Origin: Anaeromyces robustus
Lineage: Eukaryota > Neocallimastigomycota > Neocallimastigomycetes > Neocallimastigales > Neocallimastigaceae
Reading direction: 5' to 3'
NCBI GenBank assembly: GCA_002104895.1
Contig: MCFG01000120.1
Span: 1 to 64,000, forward strand
DNA length: 64,000 nucleotides
Below the pieces are notes generated by a model. The model worked only from the letters and a program-made list of their open reading frames with translations. It made no database searches and was not told where the DNA came from. Positions 40,618 to 51,406 of the stretch are shown here, in pieces; position 1 is the first letter of the stretch, and each line of letters starts with the position of its first letter. The position numbers and the translations under genes are program-made.

Positions 40618-41172
40618 TTAATTGGTGGAAGAGAACATGGTTTTAATGATAGAAATAACAATTGTCCATACAAAAAGAAATGGGGAATGTTTGTTTAAGT
40701 GTCAGATCGAGTCTGGTACATATTCAAAATCTCCATTCTTGTTGCGATCTGTGGCTCTATTGAATGATATCATGCCTGTTGTCTGTAAAAGACAACATAT
40801 ATTGTTCAATAAATTCAAAACCAACTTCTCCAGGAACGTCAATGCTGATAATACAGTAAGACAGCCTAGTAAGACAAATGCTGATCCTATTACTGACCCA
40901 AGTGGAATAGGATAGACCAATTTTACTTTAATTTTATATGTAGAATTAAGGGCTAGTATGGATTTAATGTTTTTACATATTATTTTATACTACTTTTTCC
41001 CCTCCAGTATTATTCATTATTATCTATAATGTTTAACTGGTTTTTTATTTTTTTAGTATCATTTTTTTTTTATTATGTGTTTTTTTTATGATTTATGTAT
41101 ATTAAAATTTAAACTCAATAAAGATAAAGATGATGTACAAATTGTGTGCTTTAAAAAAAAAAAAGAATAAGA
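40618..41172 (+). mobile_element. Truncated 3' end of a non-LTR retrotransposon (copy 2)
   Basis: The two reading frames LIGGREHGFNDRNNNCPYKKK and SGTYSKSPFLLRSVALLNDI...FSRNVNADNTVRQPSKTNAD match the C-terminal end of the LINE ORF (GGRVNHYN..., STFSDVPLLVRTSALLLRIM, SVEADNSVGQDS), with a one-base frame shift between them. The 3' UTR is nearly the same as in copy 1, ending with an A-rich tail at about 41154-41165. The two copies lie in direct orientation about 40 bp apart. Confidence 0.82.
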
Positions 41173-41930
41173 AAAGATAACAATAATATTTATAGTTATA
41201 ATACTATTTTTAATACATATTTTTTTGATTAGGATATTCCTATTTAATTTAAATATATATATATATATATATAAATTACATATAAAATATGATTATATTA
41301 AATATTATTTTCATCTTTGATGAAGATACCGTTTTAAATGAAAAAAAAATATAATATAATATAATATATGATTATAAAAATAAATTTTATAAAAAAATAT
41401 GATGATTAAAATTAAAAAAAATAAAGAAAAATATGATGATTGTAAAAATAAAGAAGAAAAAAAGATGATTATAAATATTTTTAATAAATAATAATTTTTT
41501 AATTTCTTTATAAAATCCATTATTTGAAATTGGAATATATTCTATTTAGTTCCACCAGAATTTACACAATTATTAATTCTTGGTCTAGTACCATAATCCG
41601 AATTAGAATATAAACATAATCTACTTATACTATTATTGTATATGTTTCTAAGCATTAACAATAAAATATAATCATTATATTATTGATATTTATCCTTTTT
41701 AATTTATGGAGAAATAATATATATAATTATATATATAGTAATTATATAAAGTAATTTCTAATAATTATTGATATTAAATTCTTATATAATTATTAATAAT
41801 TGTAAAGGTTATAATAAAGTTTTAAAGAATATATATTAATTATACTATTATAATATATATAAATATATATTATAATAATTAAAACATATATTTTTTTCTT
41901 ACATTTAATATATATATATTTCTATATATT

Positions 41931-41972
41931 ATAATAATAAAATTCATATATATATATGAATTTTATTATTAT
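41931..41972. repeat. Perfect palindrome, 20-bp arms
   Basis: ATAATAATAAAATTCATATA (41931-41950) and its exact complement (41953-41972) flank a 2-nt centre. Confidence 0.8.
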
Positions 41973-42411
41973 CTTTTTTTATTTATCATATATTAAAAAG
42001 AAAAAAATAAATATTTAAAAAAGTTTAACTAAAGTTTATATAAAAAAGAAAAATAAATAAAAAAATATTTAAATTATTTTTCTTAATTACCAATATCTAT
42101 TATTTATTCATCCATTTACATATTATTAATAAATTAATTAATTAATTTATTAATTAATTATTTCTTATTTATTTTCATTCATTCGTTTAGTTATTAATAT
42201 TAATAATAATTTATTTCTTTATTAAAAATTTTTAATTAATATAAATTTTGTTAAAAATTTCAATATGTTAAAATTCTAATAATATTGTTAATATAGTCAT
42301 TATCAATATTTTTTTGTTAGGTAGAGGTTCATAATTTTGTTAAAAGTTAAAATTAATATATAAATATGAAAAAAGGTTTATTAATAAAATAAAAATTAAA
42401 GAAAAAAGTTT

Positions 42412-42670
42412 AAAATTAAAATTTATTATATGAAGATAAAGAAATGATTATTTATAATGACTATTAATAAAAAATAAAATTAAAATTTATTATATGAAGA
42501 TAAAGAAATGATTATTTATAATGACTATTATAAAAAATAAAATTAAAATTTATTATATGAAGATAAAGAAATGGTTATTTTTAATGAATATTATAAAAAA
42601 TAAAATTAAAATTTATTATATGAAGATGAGAAATAATTAATCATTTATAATGAATATTATAAAAAAAAAA
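42412..42670. repeat. Four-copy 63-64 bp tandem repeat
   Basis: Units beginning ATTTATTATATGAAGAT start at 42421, 42485, 42548 and 42611. The first two are nearly identical; the later ones carry substitutions and a small rearrangement. Each contains AAATGATTATTTATAATGA or a variant. Non-coding in all frames. Confidence 0.9.
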
Positions 42671-43470
42671 GTTAAAAGGGTAAAAGGTTAAATTTTAAAA
42701 TTTAAACCATGGATATAGTAATGATTAATAATATTGAATAAAGTTAAAAAAGGAAGAAGAAGAGAAGAAAGAAAAATATTTAATTCGGTAACCATTTTAT
42801 TAATTGAATTATCTTTATGATTAATTTATATATATATATTTAATATTATTTTATACTAAATAAAAAAAAAAATCAAAAAATCAAAATCCAAAATTAAAGT
42901 TATTAATAATAGTAGTGATAATAATAAAAATTAATAATTTTAATATTTATTATATATATAAAATAAAGGTATTATTATACCATTAAATATAATTTTTTTA
43001 GAATTATTATATCATTATTATTAAATTATATAACCTATTTTGTTCATCCATATATACCATAATTATTTAACTATTGTTACAACTTTAATTTTACTATAAA
43101 TTTTGTCAATATTTATAATGATATTGATATAAATATATAAATATTGTGTTAATTTTTAAGTTTTAGAAATATTAAAATGTTGAAATAGATTCAGTTATAA
43201 TTAAAAAAAAATCTTATAAATTCTTTTTACAATGAAAAATTAATAATAATCAAAAATAATAAATATTTTTAATTTATATTAAATAATTTTATATTTATTT
43301 AACAAATTTATTAAATTTATTTATTATTTAAAATTATTTTTTAATATTTTATTTTATTAAAAAAATAAAATAATAAAATAAAATATTATATTGGTAATAT
43401 TTAACAATAATATATCTTTAGTTACTACTCATATTATTATTTGTTCTTACGATTTCCTTTCTTTTTTTTT

Positions 43471-43520
43471 TTTAGATTTATTTTACATATATTAGATAAT
43501 ATATGTAAAATAAATCTAAA
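43471..43520. repeat. Perfect palindrome, 24-bp arms, 2-nt loop
   Basis: TTTAGATTTATTTTACATAT plus ATTA (43471-43494) is exactly mirrored at 43497-43520 around GA. Such a near-loopless hairpin is typical of a foldback sequence or a cruciform site. Confidence 0.88.
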
Positions 43521-44399
43521 ATAATATTTTCTTAAAATGTATTTGATTGAAATATATATAATATATTTATATCAATTAAAACTTATGTTTGAAAATCACA
43601 CTGTAAAAATTTTTTTTTAAATTATTTATTTTATTAATTTATAATTTTATATTTCTTATTTCATATTAAAATAAGAAATAAGAAATATTAATATATGAAA
43701 TAAGAAATATTAAAATATGAAATAAGAAATATTAATATATTAAAACTTTTTTTTTTTTCATCTAAGTTTATAATATGAAAATCACAATTAAAATTAAAAA
43801 AAGAAATGTAAAAAAAAATTTTTATTATATATTGAAATATAAAACTTTTAGTACAAATTTATAAAAACTAAATATATATTATATCTTTTATAAATAGAAA
43901 TACTTTAATAGTAAAAACAATTTTTTAAATATATCAAGAATAATAATGAAAAAAAAAATTTTTTTATTTTTTTTTTTATTAACATACATATTAAATTTAC
44001 TTCACCTTTTTTTTATATGGAATAGAAAGAAAAAAAGAAAAATTTTTTAACTCCATAATAACTTTCAGTTTATTTTTTTTTTTATTATATCGCTGTTAAA
44101 AAAAGTTTAAATTTTTTTATTTAAAATATATCATAATAAAAATTAATTTATTTTTAATTTATAATATATTAAAATATATTAAAATATATATCTTCACTGT
44201 ACAATGTTATAAATGGAAATTTTAATTAATTTATTCCTCCAATTTATTAAAAAATAGATTAAAAATAAAAGAATACACTTTCTCTTTTTTAATAGATTTT
44301 GAAATTTAAATATAATATATAATATAATGTACTTTTATATATTATATAATATATTAATATATATTTTATATAAAAATAATAATATAATAATATATAATA

Positions 44400-44830
44400 A
44401 TATAATTCTTCTAATAATAAAAATATTAATATTAATATTAATATTTTTTTTTCTAATGAATTATATATATAAAATAAAAAAAGTTGAATGTTTCACTATA
44501 ATAAAGTTTTAATGTTTCACTATAATAAAGTATGATTACTTTTCAAATAAAAAAAAAATTAAGTAAAAGATGTGACGTGACACAAATTTTTTTTATTTGT
44601 AAATTTCTCTTTATTATTTTGTTATAATTATTTTTTTTTTTATTATATATTTTTTCTATTTATTATTTAATAAATTATTTATTTTATCTATATATATATA
44701 TATATTTTTTAAAATGCTTTTTTATTTATTGTTTTTAGTTATTAATAATAATAATTATATGTATTATTTATTACGAGAATATTTAAACTCTAGAACTTAT
44801 AAATAAATATATTATATTATTAATATGATT
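44400..44830 (+). repeat. Dispersed piece of the 2.34 kb unit (3' end plus spacer)
   Basis: Matches 20290-20830: ATTCTTCTAATAATAAAAAT, GTTTCACTATAAT (twice), the GATGTGACGTGACACAAAT core inside a hairpin (about 44540-44604), TTATTATTTAATAAATTATT and AACTCTAGAACTTATAAAT. It lacks the 61-codon ORF block. This copy is about 19 kb away from the array, so the element is not confined to tandem duplication. Confidence 0.8.
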
Positions 44831-44891
44831 AAATTTTAAATTTTCTGGTAATATACTCAATAATTTAGTATGCTGACTGTTTGAATCAATA

Positions 44892-45135
44892 TTACACCAA
44901 ACAAAATTCAGTTAAAACACGATTATTAGTTAAATCAATATTATAATAATATACTTTGTGACAATTAATCTCATCTTTACGAATTACATTATTTCCATTA
45001 TTTGTAGGATAACATTGCTCAGAATTAGTTTCAATATATCCTTTTGACATCACAATCATCAGAATTAAATATATCTAATCTAATAATATCTTTATCCATT
45101 AATTTACTTCTAAAATAGCAATCCTTTAAAAACAT
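44892..45135 (-). pseudogene. Decayed coding fragment, unknown family
   Basis: Reverse-strand translation gives MFLKDCYFRSKLMDKDIIRL then, after one frame change near 45050, KGYIETNSEQCYPTN, RKDEINCHKVYYYNID and LTNNRVLTEFCLV followed by a stop. Composition and the regular cysteines look like real protein, of the kind seen in fungal secreted repeat proteins, but I do not recognise a family. It lies next to the dispersed repeat piece. Confidence 0.5.
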
Positions 45136-45455
45136 TTCAGTTCATAACTATATATAAACTTATTCATCCTTTTGATATAGCATTATATCATAATATATAT
45201 GAAAATATTTTCATGAATATCAACAAAATTAATAGTTATGTTGTGAGAAATGTATATATAGTCTGAATATATATAATTAATAATATTATATATTATATAG
45301 TCTTTTTTTATAATTATTTTTTTTATTATATTTATATATATATTTGTAATACAATCTGTAAAATTGTTTTTTTTTTTTTTTTAAAAAAAATAATTTAAAA
45401 TAAAATTTTAATTATAACTTTTTATATTATTTATAATATTTTTTTTATAAATTAA

Positions 45456-45463
<8 letters not shown>

Positions 45464-45486
<23 letters not shown>

Positions 45487-45497
45487 AATAAATAAAA

Positions 45498-45540
<43 letters not shown>

Positions 45541-45545
45541 ATCAA

Positions 45546-45576
<31 letters not shown>

Positions 45577-45594
45577 ATCAATAAATAAATATGT
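45464..45594. repeat. AAAT microsatellite
   Basis: AAAT tract with AATCAAT variants and a few AAAAT units. Confidence 0.93.
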
Positions 45595-46012
45595 AATTAA
45601 TGTAAAATAATTTTTTTATTTCAAATATATTTAAAGTTATGTATAAAATAAATGTAAATGAAAAAATAAAAAGGATTTATCTTAAATTAAAGAAAAAATT
45701 AATTTTATTTATAATATTAATTGTTATTTACATTTTTTAATGATTAACAATTAGTGATAACTATGTAATTGATAATAATTTTTTTTTAACAATTCAATTA
45801 ACAGTTAGGAAAAAATACTTTTAACAATTATGAATATTATATATTTTAATAATTTTATTATTATCTAAATAACAACAAGAACAATAATACATACATTTAT
45901 TTTTTAAAACATAAATTATAATAAAATTAATTATTAATGATTATATATTTTTCTTTTTTTTTTTATTATTAAATTTGTCTTTTATTATTTATATATATCT
46001 ATATATCTATAT

Positions 46013-46612
46013 TTAAATATCAAAAAGTTGAGAAGAATCTTCATAGTCATCTGATAATGCTTTTATTATAAATTTAGGTTCAGTAGATGCTGCTTCTTTA
46101 AATAATTTATATATATTTTTTGGATTCGTTTCTAAATTATGTTTTTTAATAAAGTTTTCAACTTCTCTTTTACGTTCAATATTTTTTTGATTATCTTTAT
46201 CATTATAAGGATTATCTTGAATTTTTAGTATTTCAAAAAAACTTGATTCTGTTTTTAAATTTTGATTTCTATAATCACATACCATTTGACAAACGATAAG
46301 AATGCTTAAAAAATTTTTAAAATTATTAGCAATAATACCTGTTTCTCCTTCACTTCCTATATAACCTACTTTTTCATTATTAAGAAGAGCATATACAGAA
46401 CCTGTACCATCTACAGCAAATGGTAACAATTCATAATTTGATTCTCCTTGTTCCATTAATGATTTTAAATCGTATTCTACTGTTTCTTTATCTTCAATAA
46501 TCATATCACAAACAATATCAAAAAAATCTTCTAATATTTTATTACTTTTAATTTCTTCTAAATATTTATCAATTACCTCATTTCCAGTTTTATAATTATT
46601 TTGAGTTTCCAT
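46013..46612 (-). CDS. SMI1/KNR4 (SUKH)-like protein, 199 aa
   Basis: Start taken at the ATG at 46612 (METQNNYKTG). An open GTG-led extension of 7 codons is ignored for a eukaryote. Residues 63-92 carry the hallmark of bacterial SUKH/SMI1-KNR4 proteins: LPFAVDGTGSVYALLNNEKV followed by GYIGSEGETG, then a FLSILIVC helix and a charged C-terminal helical part. In bacteria SUKH proteins are often immunity proteins against polymorphic toxins; in yeast Smi1/Knr4 scaffolds cell-wall signalling. This one resembles the compact bacterial kind and has no intron, so transfer is likely. No toxin gene is next to it. Family assignment is from pattern recognition only. Confidence 0.65.
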   Translation of the reverse strand: METQNNYKTGNEVIDKYLEEIKSNKILEDFFDIVCDMIIEDKETVEYDLKSLMEQGESNYELLPFAVDGTGSVYALLNNEKVGYIGSEGETGIIANNFKNFLSILIVCQMVCDYRNQNLKTESSFFEILKIQDNPYNDKDNQKNIERKREVENFIKKHNLETNPKNIYKLFKEAASTEPKFIIKALSDDYEDSSQLFDI

Positions 46613-47330
46613 TTTTATTCTATTTTTTCCCACCTCTATTATTATTAGTATTAATATTATTGTATATGAAAAAAGGAGAATATACTAAAAAAAATATATA
46701 ATATATATTTTCTATTGTTAAGTCTCAATTACTTTCAAAAAAGAAAAAAAAAAGAATAAAGAAAAAAAAAAAAAGAAAATACTTTATTTTAAAATATTTC
46801 AAAATAAATAATATTAATATTATTAAAAAAAAACAAATTATTTTTAAAAAAAAAAATAATTAAAATTAAGATTTTAATTAAATAAATTATTTTATTTTGT
46901 TATTTTACAAGCCACAAATGTTTTGATAATTTTATTTTTATTTTTTCTTTTTAAATTTTTAATTATTACTTTTAATATTTCCTGCTGTTCTTTCCATTTT
47001 TTTTTTTTTTTTAGTGCTTGTTCTTTAGTAATACCATAAATATTTTTTTATTTTTTATTTTATTTTATTTTATTTTCTTCTTTCTTTTATTTTTAATTTT
47101 TATTTTTTTTAAAATTTTAACTTCTTTAAGCTCGATTAATTTTTCTATTTTGATTAATATTTCTATCTTTTTTTTTTTTTAAGATATTTAATTATTAATA
47201 AATATAATGTTACTACTACTAATAAAATTGTTTATCTCAATCTAATTCTTTTATTCTTTTATATTTTCAACATAATAACCATTGACTTCCAATAACCTTT
47301 TAAATTAATTAATAAATAAAATATTATAGT

Positions 47331-47332
<2 letters not shown>
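46613..47332. other. Intergenic AT-rich DNA
   Basis: A/T runs between the SUKH-like gene and the poly(T) start of the LINE. Nothing recognisable except the presumed promoter of the SUKH-like gene. Confidence 0.7.
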
Positions 47333-47396
<64 letters not shown>

Positions 47397-49715
47397 GCAA
47401 TAAAATAATGAAAATTTTATTTAAATTTAATTTAAAAAGTACATGTTATAAAGTAATTGTACATATTAAAACTTAATCTAATAAAGAATAATAATTTATT
47501 ATTTAATAGATAGTAATAATTAATAATTACTTCATATGGTATAGTGTATATTATTAAATTAAATCAAGTTGGAAAGTTATTATCATTATTAGATGCGTGT
47601 GACCTACTGTCTTGTCCTACTGAATTGTCAGCTTCGACGCTCTTGGTTAGATTGTTGGGATACCTATTGAATAATGACCAGATCTGGCCACTAACAGTAG
47701 GCATAATTCTAAGTAAAAGTGCGGATGTACGTACCAAAAGTGGAACATCCGAAAAGGTGCTAGGTTTAAGTTGCGCCTTACAAAGACTGTTCCACTCCTC
47801 TTTCCCCAAGTTATAATGATTAACTCTTCCACCAAGAAGGAAATAATATACCCTACTCCATTCCAACGAGTTGGAATGAAAATTTACCCCACTTGAAGCA
47901 TTACTAACTAAATTATTATAATTAATACTATTATTTAAACTATTATTATTGTTGTTGATACTATAACTGAAAGTATTATTTAAGTTGTAAGTTAAACTAA
48001 CATAATGAATAAAACTATTAGAAACTAAGAAAGTATTATTTCGTGAAGAATTCTCCAAGGAGGAGAAATTGTTGAAGTAATTAAAACCAAAAAAAATGTT
48101 GTTGATAGTTAAATTATTAATGAATTGAGAGTAGTTGTATAGAAAATATGTAGATAAGCTAGTACTATTACTATTACTAACATTATTAATATTACTATTA
48201 TCATTGCTATTACCATTATTATTACTATTAATATTAATATTACTATTACTACTGCTATTATTATTATAGATATTATCATAAATATTATTATTGTAGTTAT
48301 TATTAAAATTATTAGAAAAGTTGATATTATCAGAACTAACTAAAGGTTTTCGATTAACATACAAATAAATGGTTTCAAGATTGCCAAATAACTTAGAACG
48401 CCAATGATCGAATGTTGGGCATTCTAGAATCCAATGTTCGAAGGTTTGACTACCGCCTTTACAACAAGGACAGTAATCAGGGCAAGAGTCGGATACAAGT
48501 TTAGCGGCTTTAGCAATTTCACTATTGAATTTATAACCACTACGTATTTTGAGGAGCCAATTAAAGCCATAAGCCAAGTTAGGGTATTCAAGTTCAAGAT
48601 GTAAATAATCACGAGATAATTCAAGGTGATTATCACAATAGGTAACAGCTTTAACGGAGTCTTTTTTGACATCTCTATTCCAATAAAAAGTCAAGATATC
48701 TTCTCTAGAGCCAATTTTAGAAAGTTTCTTTGATAAAGTTCTGCTTTCTTTAGCCCATGTGTATTTTCTCATCTTCGGAATAATAGTAACTAACTTGGAA
48801 ATAATACAATTAGAGTCTGCCCATCTCTTAAAACATTTATCTTGAGCAATGGCACATTTGGCAGAAAGAGGAGGAATATTAAGATCTTTAGATACATTAT
48901 ATAAAGATATGAAGGAAGAGCGCTTCCTAAGACCTGCAATCCAAGAGAGTCCTTTATTAATTAGCCTTTGAGCACCGTTTGTTCTAGTTTTATTAGATCC
49001 AAGTAAAGGTGCAACGTATGATACTTGACTGACAACAACCGAATTAAAAACTGATTTCTTGAAGGATATAGGCATATAAGGATTAATTAAAAATCCTCTA
49101 ACAGAAAAAAGCGCTTTCCTAACTTTATTATTCGTCGATTTAATTATCGGTTTAAGAGATAAATCACTATCAAAAGGAATTCCCAAATACGTATAACAAT
49201 TAGTTTTTGGAATAATTTGACCAGCAAGGTAAAAGGTAGGGTCACCTTTAACTTTAGAATTTTCTGCTTTTACAACCGTAGTTCCACATTTACCAATTCC
49301 GAATTCCATAAGGTTAAATTTAGCCCAATCATTAACTTTTTTCAAAAGCTTATTTAGTTTACTTCTAGTAGGTGCACAAAGGACAATATCATCGGCAAAG
49401 AGGCCCCCACAACAGTATTCGTTATCAATACAAACTCCATATTCGTTACAATCTCGAAAAATATCATTGATGAAAAGGTTAAATAAGATAGGAGAGAGGG
49501 GACAACCCTGTCTAACACCTTTCTCAATATTGAAAGTATCCGAATATTGAGAGTCAAGTTTCACACAAGCTTTGGAAGATAAGTATAAGTTTTTAAGGAA
49601 ATTATAACATTTTCCTCTAATTCCTAAGCATTCAAGTTTATTCAGAATATTATAAATAGGAACTGAATCATAAGCTTTTTTAAGGTCTAAAAAAGCCAAA
49701 AACAAAAGAAGAATT
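47333..49715 (-). mobile_element. 5'-truncated LINE with intact RT C-terminal ORF and 63-nt poly(A) tail
   Basis: On the minus strand the open frame (about 49705-47564, 713 aa) starts inside the reverse transcriptase at FLAFLDLKKAYDSVP (first catalytic Asp). It has GVRQGCPLSPILFN, the catalytic GGLFADDIVLC, a thumb region and a C-terminal zinc ribbon CPCCKGG...HWILECP (zf-RVT). Fingers and endonuclease are missing, so this is 5' truncation typical of LINE insertion. Downstream lie a 3' UTR and a tail seen as 63 T at 47333-47395. The C-terminal region has a long Asn/Ser low-complexity insert. The long pure tail and unbroken ORF imply a recent insertion. The flanks are too AT-rich to call a target-site duplication. 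Confidence 0.9.
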
Positions 49716-50474
49716 TATGCTGTCAATCTTTTTTTTTTAAATTTTAAAAATTAACATTAAATAAATAAAAAAAAAAACTCTAAAAATACATATATATATA
49801 TTTAATAATAATATTCATTTTTATTTTATAACAAAAAATATATTGTTTTATAATTAAATAAATATTATTGATTTTTTTTTTTCTTTTTTCTTTTTTTTTT
49901 TTTTTTTTTTGAAAAAAATAAAAAAAAAAATTATAACATACTATATCTTTTATATTATTATATAAATTATACATAACATAATATCTTTTATATTATATAT
50001 AATAAAATAGTTTTACTTTATTATTTTCTTAAAAAAAAATTTATAAAACTTTATATAAAAAAATGATTCATATATTATCATTTTTTATTTTTATAGTTTT
50101 TTATTAATTAATTATAAATTTTTTTTTTATTCTTTTATTTAATTTTTTATTATTTTTTTTTATATAATTTTTATTATTTTTTTCTATTATTAGTTATTTA
50201 GTATTATTTTATTTTTTTTTATTTGAGGATTTTATAATTAATTATTTTTGATTATTTTATTTTTAATTTATTTGTATTATTCATTAGTTTTTATTATTTA
50301 TTTTTAATTTTTCTTTTTTTTTTTTTTTATTATTATTATTTGCTTTATTTTAATAGAGTATCCATTTAAAATTGTGTATTTTTTTTTGTTTAATTTATAT
50401 TTTTTAATTTTTTTTATTTCCTTTCATTTTAATATTAGGAGGGTTAAACTATTTAAATTAAATATTATATTAAT
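49716..50474. other. Intergenic AT-rich DNA
   Basis: T-rich on the + strand; 3' flank of the V-ATPase gene. No gene seen. Confidence 0.75.
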
Positions 50475-51406
50475 CTAGTTGTAGTACTTTCTGGTTTCAG
50501 CAGCACCATAAAGCATAGTCTTAATAGCTGGTAATAATTCATCACTAGCGATTTCAAGTCTGTTTTCTAAGGTGTTGTTAATAACAATACGGTCACCGAA
50601 ACCGGCCATGATGATACCACCAGCAGAAGTAGCTGGGAGATAGTTTGGAGAGTACTTTACAGCAGCAACCTTACCAGTCTTTTCCTTGTAGATTGGAGCA
50701 GCTTCTTCGAAAGCCTTCTTAACAATATCAAGATCCTTTTCACGGCAAGTAATAGTAACTTCTTCTTCCATTAATTGGTAAAGAGATTGTAAGATAATGT
50801 TCTTAATGGTTTCAGCGTATTTTGGATCGCTGTCAGCGTATTTAACAAGAGTCTTTTGAGCTTCTTCGGTGATCTTGTTAAGGTATTGTTGACGAGCTTG
50901 AAGAATTTGAAGTCTAGTCTTGTTGTTACGGTTGGATTCAGCACTATTATTTAAAACATCAATATATATTTCATTTAATTTTGTATTATTTTATATAAAA
51001 TTTTTTAAATATAATTATTCTTTTTTTTTTTTGTTATTTAAGAAAAAAAAAAATTCTTACATCTTCTTTTGAATTTCAGCTTGCTTAGCCTTCTTTTGGT
51101 AGAAAGCTTCAATGTTTATGGTTTCTTGACGAACGATCTTGGCCTTTTCAATGTTGAATTCTTCATCAGCCTTGATTTTGATTTCACGGGCCTTTTCGTT
51201 GGCTTCTTGTTTGATGAAAGAAACCTAATTTATAATTTATACGTACATCAAGTTTTTTAATAATTCATATTTGAAATAATTGTTTATAAATAAATTATAA
51301 TATTTTCATTATAAAAGAATTATATATATAAATGACTTATAAAGCTTACCATCTTTTCCATTTCATCTCTAACTTGAGTGTCGTTTAAAGCTCCCTTGGT
51401 TGCCAT
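50475..51406 (-). CDS. VMA4: V-type H+-ATPase subunit E, 3 exons, 229 aa
   Basis: Exons 51406-51350, 51224-51061 and 50943-50475 (690 nt) join in phase with GTAAG/AG introns of 125 and 117 nt. The product is MATKGALNDTQVRDEMEKM, then VSFIKQEANEKAREIKIKAD EEFNIEKAK in the long N-terminal helix, and the C-terminal domain with EEEVTITCREKDLDIVKKAF and GGIIMAGFGDRIVINNTLEN RLEIA. Length equals the family norm (about 226-233). Subunit E is part of the peripheral stalk that holds the V1 catalytic head of the vacuolar proton pump. Exon 3 uses noticeably more C/G-ending codons (ATC, AAG, GAC) than neighbouring genes, which suggests high expression. Confidence 0.95.

Larger units (their letters stand above)
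41173..46012. other. Intergenic AT-rich DNA with palindromes, tandem repeats and relics
   Basis: No intact gene is seen. A minus-strand 37-codon frame (41655-41542; ...CLYSNSDYGTRPRINNC...) looks compositionally coding and may be a relic. Other items (palindromes, 64-bp tandem repeats, 24-bp repeats around 43666-43742, the dispersed 2.34 kb piece, a decayed coding fragment, an AAAT tract) are listed separately. Confidence 0.7.

Noticed and set aside
46613-46633. GTG-led N-terminal extension of the SUKH-like protein
   Set aside because: A eukaryotic gene should start at the ATG at 46612; the extra seven codons show no conservation signal.
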